Positions 9,591 to 18,552 of a stretch of DNA of 40,954 nt are shown in pieces. Below the pieces are notes generated by a model. That model was given only the letters and a program-made list of their open reading frames with translations. It did no database searches and was not told where the DNA came from. Each line of letters opens with the position of its first letter. Positions within the stretch are counted from its first letter, which is position 1. A program made the translations under genes and the position numbers. The DNA comes from Thraustochytrium sp. TN22 (Eukaryota > Sar > Bigyra > Thraustochytrida > Thraustochytriidae): positions 1-40,954 of the forward strand of contig JABLUY010000292.1 in the NCBI GenBank assembly GCA_013306675.1, written 5' to 3'.

Positions 9591-12500
9591 TCAGGCCTCG
9601 TCCTTCCACACCGATACGCCAGTATGCCGATTGTAGTAGTATGTCGCCTGCCGCCCCTCGTCAAAATACTCCTCCCACTCGTTGCCATCCTCAGGGGCCA
9701 GGTAATTATCCACATAGTTGGACGCGCCCGTCCACCCTGAGCCTTGGTCCTCCGCAGGGTATCCTTGCGCGTCGTAACCGTATTGCTGATACTCTTGCCC
9801 TTGCGCGTCCTGACCAGCGTAGTTGTACTCCTGCTGCTGGCCATCAACGTCGTACCCGTAGTACGGTTCTGTGCCGCCGCCATACTGCGCGTCATAATCG
9901 TCCTTCCACACGGTCTCTCCCGTACGACGATTGCAGTAGTACACAGCCTGGCTTGCCTCATCCAAGTACTCGTCCCACACATCTTCGTAGATCTCTTGGA
10001 TGGGTTGAGCCGACTCGTCTTTTGCGGCTGGAAAGAGCGACGCTACCTCTGCGCGCGCGGTTGCCTCTGGGATGGCCGTCTCCGCCTCCTTTGTGCGCGA
10101 GGAGACGCTCGCTGCAGAGTTTGAAGTCTGTAGGTCATCGTGCTGCCGAGAAGATCGCGCCGCAGAGCCCTCCGATCTCAGCGCTGCGTTCTTGCTGCTT
10201 TCCGCTTTGATGGCCGCGTCCGAGTCTTTGCGCTGCTCCACTTGAATTGCTGCGGGTTCGCCCCTTTCGGCTTTGAAAGCCGCGTCAAGGCTCTTCTCTG
10301 GTCTCAAAAGAGCCGCCTCGCCGCGAGCCGCCTCGCCGCGAGCCGCCGAGTCGCTCGTTGCTTCCACCTCTTTGTTCGGCGTATCCAGGGCGTCTTGAGT
10401 CATGTCCCCGCCAGGTCCTGCGCCAAGATCCTGGCTCTGTACCCTCTCCGTGGAGCCAACGATCGGTTGCTCAAGCTTTCCAGAGCCCGAGTCCGCATCT
10501 TGGATTGGCTCGTTGCCCGTCTCTTTGCTCTTTTTGTTCCTGCGCGAGCGAAAGAAGCTTTTGCGCGTGCGCTTGCCATTGTCGGCCTGAGCTCTAACCT
10601 CGCTTGATGCATCATCTTTGAGCTTGAAATCGTCGCGTTGGCCGGCGTGCTCCAGGCTCTTTGTTTCCACATTCTCCTCGAGTTTGGCAGCATCAGCAGT
10701 TTGGCTCACGTCGGGCTTGGCAGCGTCGCCTTGAACCGCATGTTCCAGACTCTTCGCGTCCACGCTCTCCTCAAGACTCTTCGCGTGCACGCTCTCCTCA
10801 AGACTCTTCGCGTCCACACTCTCCTCAAGCTTGGCAGCATCGCCTTGGCTCGCGTGCTCCTGGCCCTCTGCGCCCGCACTTTCTTCGAGCTTCGCCGGAG
10901 CATCGCCTTTGGCATTCCCGGGCCTCACGTGGAGCTGCGCCAGGAGGTTGTCGCGGTTCTTTCGTAGACGATTCGCGAGCTTGCGGCTCTCAGCAAGCTC
11001 GCGCGCCTCCGCAAGGCGCGCTCGACGCGCCTGGAGCGCATCTCGCACGGCGAGACCCTTGGGCGAACGGCGTGTGAGAAAGTAGCGTGCGCCGGACTGG
11101 ATTCGCGCGGCGGCCAGGTCGCGCTCGTGCTCGAGTCGAGCATCCTCTTTGCGCTGTGCCTGATCCAGAACGTAGGCCCGCACGCGCTGGTCGTGCACCT
11201 CGCGGCGGTGCTCCTCAATGGCGGCGGTAGTGAAGCGCTTGGGCACGAGCGTGGTGGGGTCCATGCCATACTCGCGCTCAACGCAGACGCTGCAGGTTGG
11301 GTAGGGCTGATCGAAGCGCGCCGCGCGCAGCCCGCAGGTCTGGCACACGCCGGTATCCTCGGGCACGAGCCAGTCCAGCTCGTGACGTAGCTTGTTGCCA
11401 GCGCGGTGGGCGTAGTCGGCGCAGCAGTCGCAAAAGGGTAGATCGCCGCACTCCACGCAAACCCGACTGGCGACTTGAAACTTGCAGAGGCTGCAGGGCG
11501 CAATGACGAGCACGTCGTGTCTGGCTCGCGCGCCCTTCTTGTGCACCTTGTCGGAGCAGCTCTTGCAGTAGGCGATCTCGCAGTCTTCGCAGTGCGCCGC
11601 AACGGCGCGCTCGTCGCAGCGCTCACAAAGCACCACGACCTGGTGGCGCGCGGGCGGGATGTGGATCATGGCGTCCACGTCGCGGTCGCCAAGGATGGCA
11701 GGTTTGGTCCACGAGGTGGTGCCCGTGGCCGGATTTTGCCAGAAGCGGGCACCGGTCTCCGTGTCGACGAAGCAGCGGAAGGAGGAGCGAATGGCCACGA
11801 AGAGACGGCGCCGCGCCGCGTGCAGACGCCAATTCGCCTGGAGGCAGCGCACCGCGCGCGTCTGCGCCTCGAGCAGCACCTGGTAGTCCCTAGCGACGCG
11901 CGCCAGACGCGCATGCTTGCGGCTCCGCCAGGCGCGGAACATGCCCTGCACGCGCGTCGCCATGCGGTCCGCATGAGCTTGCGTGCGCACGCGAATGGCC
12001 TTGCGCCAGCGGCCGCGCAGGACGTGCTCGTCAAGGAACCTGACGATTTGCGCGTCGTTGTCACGGTGCGCGCGGTAGCGGTCCACGTCCGGGAAGAGGC
12101 GCTGTGCGATGAGCTCGAGCGCATCCACAAAGGCCAGGTAGTCCATCTTGCGCTTGCCCATGCAGCACTTGGCAAAGAGGATGTCTACGTCCGTGGCGCT
12201 CAGCGCACCCTCGGCCTGGACGCCCGCCGAGATGCAGTACTTGGCGAAGGCAGCCGACCCGAGCGAGTCAGAGCCTGCCTCGAGCATCTCGCGGAAGATG
12301 GCGAGCGGCTCGGACGCCTCGGGCGCGGTGCGCGCCGGGTTGCAGTGCAGCGCGGCCAGCACGAGACGGCCGCGCTCGTTGCGCACCGCCGCGGCAGCTT
12401 CGAGGCCGCCGCGCAGCACGGCCTCGCGGCGGGCGCGGGTTTCGTCCAGACGCACGCGAAAGGCGGAGCGCGCCGCGAAGCAGCGCGCCACGCCGGCCAT

Positions 12501-14261
12501 CTTGAGCTGCGCGTGGAACCTGCGGCGCCGGTCCCGCAGTTCCGCCTTCGCGGTCTGGGCGCGCCACCACGCGGCGAGGCGCGTCGCGGAGGCAGCTCGC
12601 TCGTGCCGCTGCGCTCGGAGCGCGCGCACGGCGTGGCCACGAACCAGCGCCTGAATCCTGGTCGCCGCGCGCTTGCGGCACACCTCCACGTAGCGCAGCC
12701 GCCACGGGTACATGCGCCAGAGACTCTGCAAGAGTGTCGCCGCGCGCTGCTTCCGCTCGCGCGTCACCTTGCGGCGGTGGTGCACAATGAGTCTACGCGC
12801 AAGCCGACCGCGCCAGAACCTCTGAATGGTCGAGGCTGCGCGGGCGCGCGTGTTCTTGGACACGAAGAGCTTGGCGATGCGCCGCCGGTGGTTGCGTCGC
12901 TTCAGGCCATCCGCCTTGGCCGCCAGCCGGTCCTGCTTGGCTGCCTCCTTGTCGTGCAGCCGCCGACTGAGCTCGTGCCGCGCGCTTTGCGCACGGAACC
13001 ACGTCTGCACCTGCTCCGCGGCCACCTCGATGCGGTCGGCGTGTCGTGCGACCCACCGCGCGTACCCGTGCAGGGCGCGCTGCCGTGCGGCGCGACGGCG
13101 GCCCAAGAAACCGCGTACAACGCGCTGCATTCTCACCGCGACGCGATGGCCGGCGAAGCACACGTTCGCGCGAAACTGCCTGCGGCGCCAGCACTTTTGA
13201 ATCGTCACGGCCGCGCCCGTCTGCGCGAATCGACGGGCGCGCAAAAAGGCCACGTCCGCGAGCTGCACCTCGAGTCGCTCGTGGCGCACCTCCACCTCGC
13301 GGAGCCGCGCCCTGCGCCGCCCCTTCATGCCACGAAATGCGCTCTGGATGCAGGTTGCGGCGCGGTGCTGCCGCACACGGAGCTGCTGTAGCACCACAAA
13401 GGCCATGCGGCTGCGCTTGCCGCGCCAGTGCGCCTGCACCCGCTGGATGGCGGCCCGGTCGCGCTCCAGTGCGCGCCGCTCGCATACCGCACGGTACGTG
13501 CGCCACGTGCACTGCAGGCGCAGTCCCGCGGCACCGCGGCGCTCGAGCGCCAGCTCCACCTCTCGCTCCGCAATTCGAGTTTGTTTCTGTGCCGCAAGAG
13601 CGCGCTTGCCGCGCTCGCCGCGCTTGCGGCACACGAAGCCCCGGAGCAGGCGCTGCATGGTCACGGCGGCGCGCGTTCGCTCCTCGCGCCTCTCCTGCGC
13701 TACGAAGTCGATCCACCGCCCCAACGCGCACCTCTGCGTACGGGTCATGGCGCGCTGCATTAGCTCCACGATGCGCCGGCTGCCGCGTTGCTGGCAATAG
13801 GTCTGCAGCTTGTACTTGACGAGGAAGTTTAGCGGCAGCGCGCCCATGCCGCGCTGCAACTCCTCCTCGACACGCTGCGCCGCGACCTCATGCTGCAGCC
13901 TGCGAGCGTCCTGCTTCGCCTGCAGGCTGCTCACGATCGCACCTCCGGGCCAGGCGGCCTCGGGCGCCTGAGGCGCGGCCCTTTTCGACTCTTCCTCTCG
14001 CGACCCCGGACGTGACCGCTTCGCGCGCGTCGGCTTGGCCCGTCGCCTTGCAATGATGTCCTCAAAGGCGGCCGGCAAGGGCGGGCTCCGTTGCGCCTTC
14101 TCTCTCCTCGGGTGCGCTAGGCCTTGATCGCGTTGCGCACCCTCGTCGCGTCTGTTCACGTCGCTATGTATGTCAGGCTCCTCATTTGCCCCGCTCTCGC
14201 TCTCGCTCTCGTTCTCACTCTCGCTCAGCGCTGCCTCCTCCTTCTCTTTCTCTTTCTCCTC

Positions 14262-14353
<92 letters not shown>

Positions 14354-14582
14354 TTCTTTTTCGCTCCCTCCGCCTCGCCTTCTCCAGGCCCGCGAGCTCC
14401 TCATACAGATTCTCGCTCGCGCTGCCTCCCTCCTCCCTCCTCCTCCTCCTCCTCCTCCTCCTCTGCCTCCTCTTGCCCAGCTCCAGCTGCAGCTCCACGC
14501 GCAGCACGCGCTCCGCGAGCGCCCGCCTCGGCTGCAGCGCCTCGAGCGCGACCTGCGCCACGTCGCGCGCCAGGCCGCTCAT
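9591..14582 (-). CDS. Giant IQ-repeat / p25-alpha / B-box / WW protein
   Basis: A 1663-residue protein from one uninterrupted frame; the ATG at 14582 is the first ATG (upstream the frame opens only from a GTG). Order seen: coiled, charged N-terminus with a pure 27-Gln tract (about 77-103); some 11 IQ-like motifs (for example AAVTMQRLLRGFVCRKRG, AASTIQRFWRGRLARR, AATRIQALVRG) over about 295-695; a p25-alpha/TPPP-like block (about 758-833, TDVDILFAK...MDYLAFVDALELIA); two more IQ motifs; a WW-like segment (about 933-965); two B-box-like Cys/His fingers and a third Cys cluster (about 981-1108); another IQ; a Glu/Lys/Ala-rich low-complexity region with a 9-residue repeat; two C-terminal WW-like motifs (about 1531-1561 and 1635-1663). 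Known roles: IQ motifs bind calmodulin or myosin-type light chains; p25-alpha proteins bind and bundle microtubules. A cytoskeletal or ciliary scaffold is inferred; I know no named orthologue. Confidence 0.85.
10747..10827 (-). repeat. 27-bp coding tandem repeat, 3 copies
   Basis: Three 27-bp units, identical except for one base each in two of them, encode three copies of the nonapeptide SLEESVDAK (one with His for Asp) inside the IQ/WW protein. Related degenerate copies (SLEHA, KLEEN) flank them, so the region has grown by slippage or unequal exchange while staying in frame. Confidence 0.93.
14268..14348 (-). repeat. Uninterrupted (CAG)27 encoding polyglutamine
   Basis: On the plus strand this is 27 perfect ctg units; on the coding minus strand it reads CAG27, giving 27 Gln residues flanked on both sides by Met-Glu. 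There is no CAA interruption, the state in which trinucleotide arrays are least stable. Confidence 0.98.
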
Positions 14583-15270
14583 CTCCTCGTGCCCTGCGCG
14601 GCGCGGCTCGCGCCCTCGAAGGCGGCCTGCCACGCGCTCCTGGCGCGCCTCCCCTCGCGCATCCGCGCCGCCGCCGCGCGCTCTGACTCTGCGTCTCCGC
14701 CGCGACCTCGACTGCTCGACAGGCTAACTTTCCGAGCCGCGGCGCGCCCCCGGTGTGCGCCGCGACGGACTGCGCAACCCCTTCTGCGTGCGCGGGTCCG
14801 GTGCGCGCGCGGCGGGGCGGCCGCGCACCGGACCCGGGCGCGCGGCGATCAAACAACAACATCAAACAACAGACGAATACTTCGCGAGCCCCGGCGGCGG
14901 CGCGGCGGCGGCGCGCGCGGAGGTCGGCGGCGGCGGCTGGCGGGCTGCGCTCGCGCGCGGCGCGGCGGCGCGGCAGGGGCGCGGCCGGCGGGCGGGGCAC
15001 GCGGCGAGCGCGGCGCGCGGCGAGGGGGTCACGGCGCGCCTCGTCTTTCGCGAGGACTAGTACTACTACGCCCGCGCCTCGGCGCGCGGGCGCCGCGCGC
15101 GCGCCGCCGGCGCGGCCTGCGCGGGCAGCGCGGCGCGCGGGAGGAGGCCCGGCGGCTGCCGCGACGGGCTTGCCCCGGTCGCCGCGGGGCCGTGCGGCGC
15201 CGCGTGAGGCGTAGCTGGTGCAGCAGGAGCGCGGGGACGACCAGGGCGCGCCCAGGAGGCGGCCGCCAAG
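14583..15270. promoter_or_regulatory. Divergent intergenic region, IQ/WW gene and CHCT gene
   Basis: About 690 bp separate the two divergent start codons, so both promoters should lie here. It is very GC-rich, with cggcggcgc runs at about 14890-14990. A more A-rich patch (caaacaacaacatcaaacaac) lies near 14850-14870. No specific element can be named. Confidence 0.5.
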
Positions 15271-16674
15271 ATGAGCATGTCGCGCGGTAAGGGCGCCGCC
15301 ATCATGCACCGGCTGGCGAACCAGTCCCAGGACGACGATGACTCGGACTCCGAGGCCAGCAGCGGCGGCTCGGAAGCCGAGGAGTCGGACGGCAGCAGAT
15401 ACGCCGCGGGCGGCGGCGGCGGCGGCGGCGGCAAGGGCGCGGCCATGTTCCGCGGCAAGGGCGCAGGCATGTTCGGCGGCAAGGGCGCTGCCATGCGTGG
15501 CGGCAAGATGGCGGCCATGGAGCTACACAACAATTCGTCCTCCGATGAGGAGGAGGAGTCCGATGATGACGACGAGGAGGAGGAGGACAAAGAAGCTGCG
15601 CAGCGGGCCGAGGAGGCCGAAAAGGCAGAGGCAGAGGCAGAGGCAGCGGCCAAGGCCAAGGCAGAGGCAGAGGCAGAGGCAGAGGCAGCGGCCAAGGCCA
15701 AGGCCAAGGCCAAGGCAGAGGCAGAGGCAGAGGCAAAGGCCAAGAAGGAGGCCGAGGAGGCAAGGGCCAAGAAGGAGGCCGAGGCCAAGGAGGCCGAGGC
15801 CAAGGCCAAGGCCAAGGCGGAGGCCAAAGCCAAGGCGGAGGCCGAAGCGGAGGAGCAGCGACGAAAGAAGCAGGAGGAGGCAGCTCATCAGCGCGAGGCA
15901 AAGCGCGGCCTCAACGACAAGGTGCGCAGCCTCTATCAGCAGCAACAGCAGCAGAAGCAGAAACAAGAAACCCCTGCCGAAGAGGCCCGCAAGAAGGCGC
16001 TCGGGGACAAGGCCAATGCCAAACCGCAGAAGAAGCGCAAGCTATTCCAGGGGGTCGAGGCCCAGGCGGCTAAGCCGCCAGAGCCTGAGGTCGCAGCTGA
16101 CACCAGCAAGGGCTCGCCCAAGAAGCGCTCGCGTAAGTCGAGCGAGGCCAGCGAGGACTCCAAGCCGCATACACCCAAGAAGGATACGGTGGGTGCTGCT
16201 GCGGCCACGAAGAAGGAGGAGGCGCCGCCGCCGCCGCCACCACCGCCGCCGTCGTCCAGCGCGGCGTCCTCCTCCGTAAATGGCAGGGGCCGCCGCGCTT
16301 CCGAGGACGCCATGGAGCTATCCGAATCGGAGGTGGCCGCTGCGGCCACGCCCGTGCCAGAGTCGCCAGCCTTTGACCCCGAGGAAGCCATGGGCGAGGC
16401 CGCCAAGTTCGTGGAGAAGATCCCGAAACTCAAGGCCTGGGCCAAGGGCAAGACCGACAAACGCGGCGCAATCATCAAGAAGATGACGAGCTACCTGCGC
16501 CAGATCGGCGACCACATCCTCGACTACAAGGCTCAACACGACACCAGCGCCGACGCCGACGCCCGTGAGACCGCCATGTGGGAATGGGCCGCGGAACACC
16601 TCAGGTGCGATACCGATGGCAGCACCATGCGCCGCGCCTACAGGATGCTCTGCGAGGAAATGAATGCCGCGTGA
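15271..16674 (+). CDS. Nuclear protein with C-terminal CHCT (DUF4208) domain
   Basis: 467 residues. N-terminus: acidic Ser/Asp patches and a Gly-rich stretch with repeated GKGAxM units (about 54-83). Then a run of Glu/Asp, followed by about 110 residues of Ala/Lys/Glu repeats (about 107-215) with the charge pattern of a single alpha helix. Lys/Arg clusters resembling nuclear localisation signals follow (PQKKRKL near 252, PKKRSRK near 287), then a poly-Pro/Ser tract near 320. The last ~95 residues (about 375-467) match the CHD1 helical C-terminal domain: an FVEKIPKLKAW opening, the signature LRQIGDHI, then W-x-W and a final Tyr-containing helix. In CHD1 this domain follows the helicase and binds DNA; here there is no chromodomain or helicase. 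Chromatin or DNA association is inferred. Start ATG; a second ATG two codons later is possible. Confidence 0.85.
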   Translation: MSMSRGKGAAIMHRLANQSQDDDDSDSEASSGGSEAEESDGSRYAAGGGGGGGGKGAAMFRGKGAGMFGGKGAAMRGGKMAAMELHNNSSSDEEEESDDDDEEEEDKEAAQRAEEAEKAEAEAEAAAKAKAEAEAEAEAAAKAKAKAKAEAEAEAKAKKEAEEARAKKEAEAKEAEAKAKAKAEAKAKAEAEAEEQRRKKQEEAAHQREAKRGLNDKVRSLYQQQQQQKQKQETPAEEARKKALGDKANAKPQKKRKLFQGVEAQAAKPPEPEVAADTSKGSPKKRSRKSSEASEDSKPHTPKKDTVGAAAATKKEEAPPPPPPPPPSSSAASSSVNGRGRRASEDAMELSESEVAAAATPVPESPAFDPEEAMGEAAKFVEKIPKLKAWAKGKTDKRGAIIKKMTSYLRQIGDHILDYKAQHDTSADADARETAMWEWAAEHLRCDTDGSTMRRAYRMLCEEMNAA

Positions 16675-16838
16675 GCTCTGCAAGCGCGGTCTGACGTCTG
16701 CAACATGATGGTTTTAGCGAGGAGAAGCCCGCTCTGTGCCGGCATGGGCATTCCGGGCGCCTCTCTGCCAGCCAGCCAGCCAGCAAGGAGAATAGTAACA
16801 AAGTTGAAAAATGTGCTTTTGTCGGCGAGATGTGGCCA

Positions 16839-16886
16839 AATAAAAAAAGGCCCCGCCCCCTCATCAATTGATGAGGGGCGGGGCCT
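16839..16886. terminator. AATAAA signal followed by a near-perfect palindrome
   Basis: AATAAA at 16839-16844 lies 165 bp past the stop codon of the CHCT gene and is a plausible polyadenylation signal. It runs straight into a 39-base inverted repeat: left arm 16848-16867, right arm 16868-16886. The arms are complementary throughout except one extra C in the left arm, with no spacer. The arms are mostly G+C. Whether it helps transcript ending, folds as a cruciform or is a remnant of a small element cannot be told from sequence. Confidence 0.45.
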
Positions 16887-17057
16887 AGTTTGAGGTTTTG
16901 TTGAGCAGTGCAGCTTCTGCTTCCGTGGACTATTGAGTTTGGGATCGGGGGACTTCGAGTTGGCCGACTTGGAGGGCAACTCGAAGTCGCCCGCCCCTGG
17001 AGTCGGGCGGTAACGGAGTCACCTCGACAGAGGCTTTACTTCTCCTTCCCGCCCTTC

Positions 17058-17524
17058 GTCCAGTCTTCTCGGTTCCCCGGCGCCAGGGACCCAGTTGACT
17101 TGCTGGGCCGACGACCTGTGGTCGCTACTTCCTTCGAGGCCTCGGACGCACTGCGGCGAGTTTTCTCGAGGTGCCCGGCTTGGACGGGGTAATTGATGCA
17201 GGCATTTCGCTCTTGCATTCTTTGGTCCAGTCTTCTTGGTTCCCTGGCGCCAGGGACCCAGTTGACTTGCTAGGCCGACGACCTGTGGTCGCTACTTCCT
17301 TCGAGGCCTCCGTTGCATTCCGCGGGGGATTCTCGAGGTGCCCTGCTTGGACGGGGTGATTTGATGCAGGCATTTCGCACTGGCATTCTTTGGTCCAGTC
17401 TTCTTGGTTCCCTGGCGCCAGGGAACCAGTTGACTTGCTGGGCCGACGACCTGTGGTCGCTACTTCCTTCGAGGCCTCCGGTGCATTGCGGGGAGGATTC
17501 TCGAGGTGCCCTGCATGGACGTAT
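17058..17524. repeat. ~168-bp tandem repeat, 2.8 copies
   Basis: Copies begin with gtccagtcttct at 17058, 17225 and 17393 (periods 167 and 168). The third stops after about 132 bases. Long blocks are identical between copies (for example ccgacgacctgtggtcgct and acttccttcgaggcctc). Each copy holds a palindromic core around ctggcgccag; in copy 3 it extends to a perfect 22-base palindrome at 17406-17427. A 168-bp unit keeps a frame open on the minus strand, but the 167-bp first copy breaks it, so coding is unlikely. Confidence 0.95.
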
Positions 17525-17804
17525 TGAGAGAGCGTGTGGCTCTCACTTCTTGATCGAAGTTTTCAGTACCCTCGATAGGGGAGGGTTACCGTAGGCCGTT
17601 GAGGCTCCAGAGCTGGACGAGTCGTGCTCTGTCAGTCTGCTCGTTCCACAATGGTCCTTCTGCAAAAGCGCGGCGGAGCTCACCATGAAACGCACAGCAG
17701 GCATCCACTGTTGATCTCCCTTCCACTGTTGTTCTCCCTTCCACTTGTTGATCTTCCAATCGATGAATATTATCGTGGGTCGCTCTTCTCCTGTTGAACA
17801 TCCA

Positions 17805-17856
17805 CATTTGTAGCTCTTCTCCGTGTTGAACATTTGTAGCTCTTCTCCGTGTTGAA
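17805..17856. repeat. 26-bp tandem repeat, 2 exact copies plus degenerate flanks
   Basis: Two identical 26-bp units (17805-17830 and 17831-17856) containing tagctcttctccgtgttgaa. Related words (gctcttctcctgttgaaca, cttgttgatctt) recur between about 17700 and 17920, giving a broader pyrimidine-rich degenerate array. Confidence 0.9.
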
Positions 17857-18501
17857 CATCGATCTTCAACTTGTTGATCTTTTCCGAATGTCGATCTTCC
17901 ACTTGTTGGACGTTGAACGTATGTCGAGCTCCACTTCGTCTCCACGTTCATCCTCCCTCTCTCTCCCACCATCACTCTCCCTCCCCCGCCGCCCCCGCCC
18001 CTTCTTTGCCAACAAACCACACGCGCGCGCACAAGGCCTTCTCTGTTCTGTTTCGCTTGCTCCGCGCGTCCCGCTCTGCATCCACCATGTCAAGTCAAGC
18101 TCCCTGACGAAGCAACACCATGCGCTGCCATGCTTGCGCTTGTACCTGGAGATGGTGGATGCACGGCCGTTGTTGGCTGGCCGCCTGCCTTTCCTTCTGG
18201 GGGACGCGCTTTGCGAGCACAAGTTGCTAGCAGCGCCGCCTGCACGCCGCTTGCCTCTACGCGTTGCCGCGCTTGGCGTCGACTCCGCACAGGCGGCGTC
18301 TGCTCAAGCTTTCGCATTGCAAGGCGAGGTTTCGATTCTGGTTTTGCCTTTGCTTTGGCTCGCGCGCTCGCCGGCGCGGCCGTTGCAGGGTAAGCCATCC
18401 CGCTAAGGCTCTTAGAGGGAAGCGGGTGGGGGTGGACGAAGGATCGAACTCTCGGGCGTGTCTGCTTGTCCCTAGGCGACTCGGTCCACCTGCCCGCCAG
18501 G

Positions 18502-18552
18502 CTCAAGGTCCCGGGCGTCTCAGCAACTCAAGGTCCCTGAGCGTCTCAGCAA
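18502..18552. repeat. 25/26-bp tandem duplication
   Basis: Two adjacent copies of a unit opening ctcaaggtccc and closing gcgtctcagcaa at 18502-18526 and 18527-18552, differing by one inserted base and one substitution. Confidence 0.9.

Noticed and set aside
11475-13391. 638-codon plus-strand frame opposite the IQ array.
   Set aside because: Antisense shadow of the IQ-repeat coding region; no domain of its own.
14583-14633. GTG-initiated 17-codon extension of the IQ/WW protein.
   Set aside because: Eukaryotic nuclear genes start at ATG almost without exception; the first in-frame ATG is at 14582.
17036-17373. Minus-strand open frames across the 168-bp array as a repeat protein.
   Set aside because: One unit is 167 bp and breaks the frame, both strands are open in places, and no start or composition supports coding.
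18431-18490. tRNA-like element on the minus strand: 7-bp terminal arms pair perfectly and the internal word GTTCGATCC fits the B box.
   Set aside because: Only 60 bases long, the T-stem next to the B box pairs poorly, and no sound D-arm or anticodon arm can be drawn. At most a tRNA-derived fragment.
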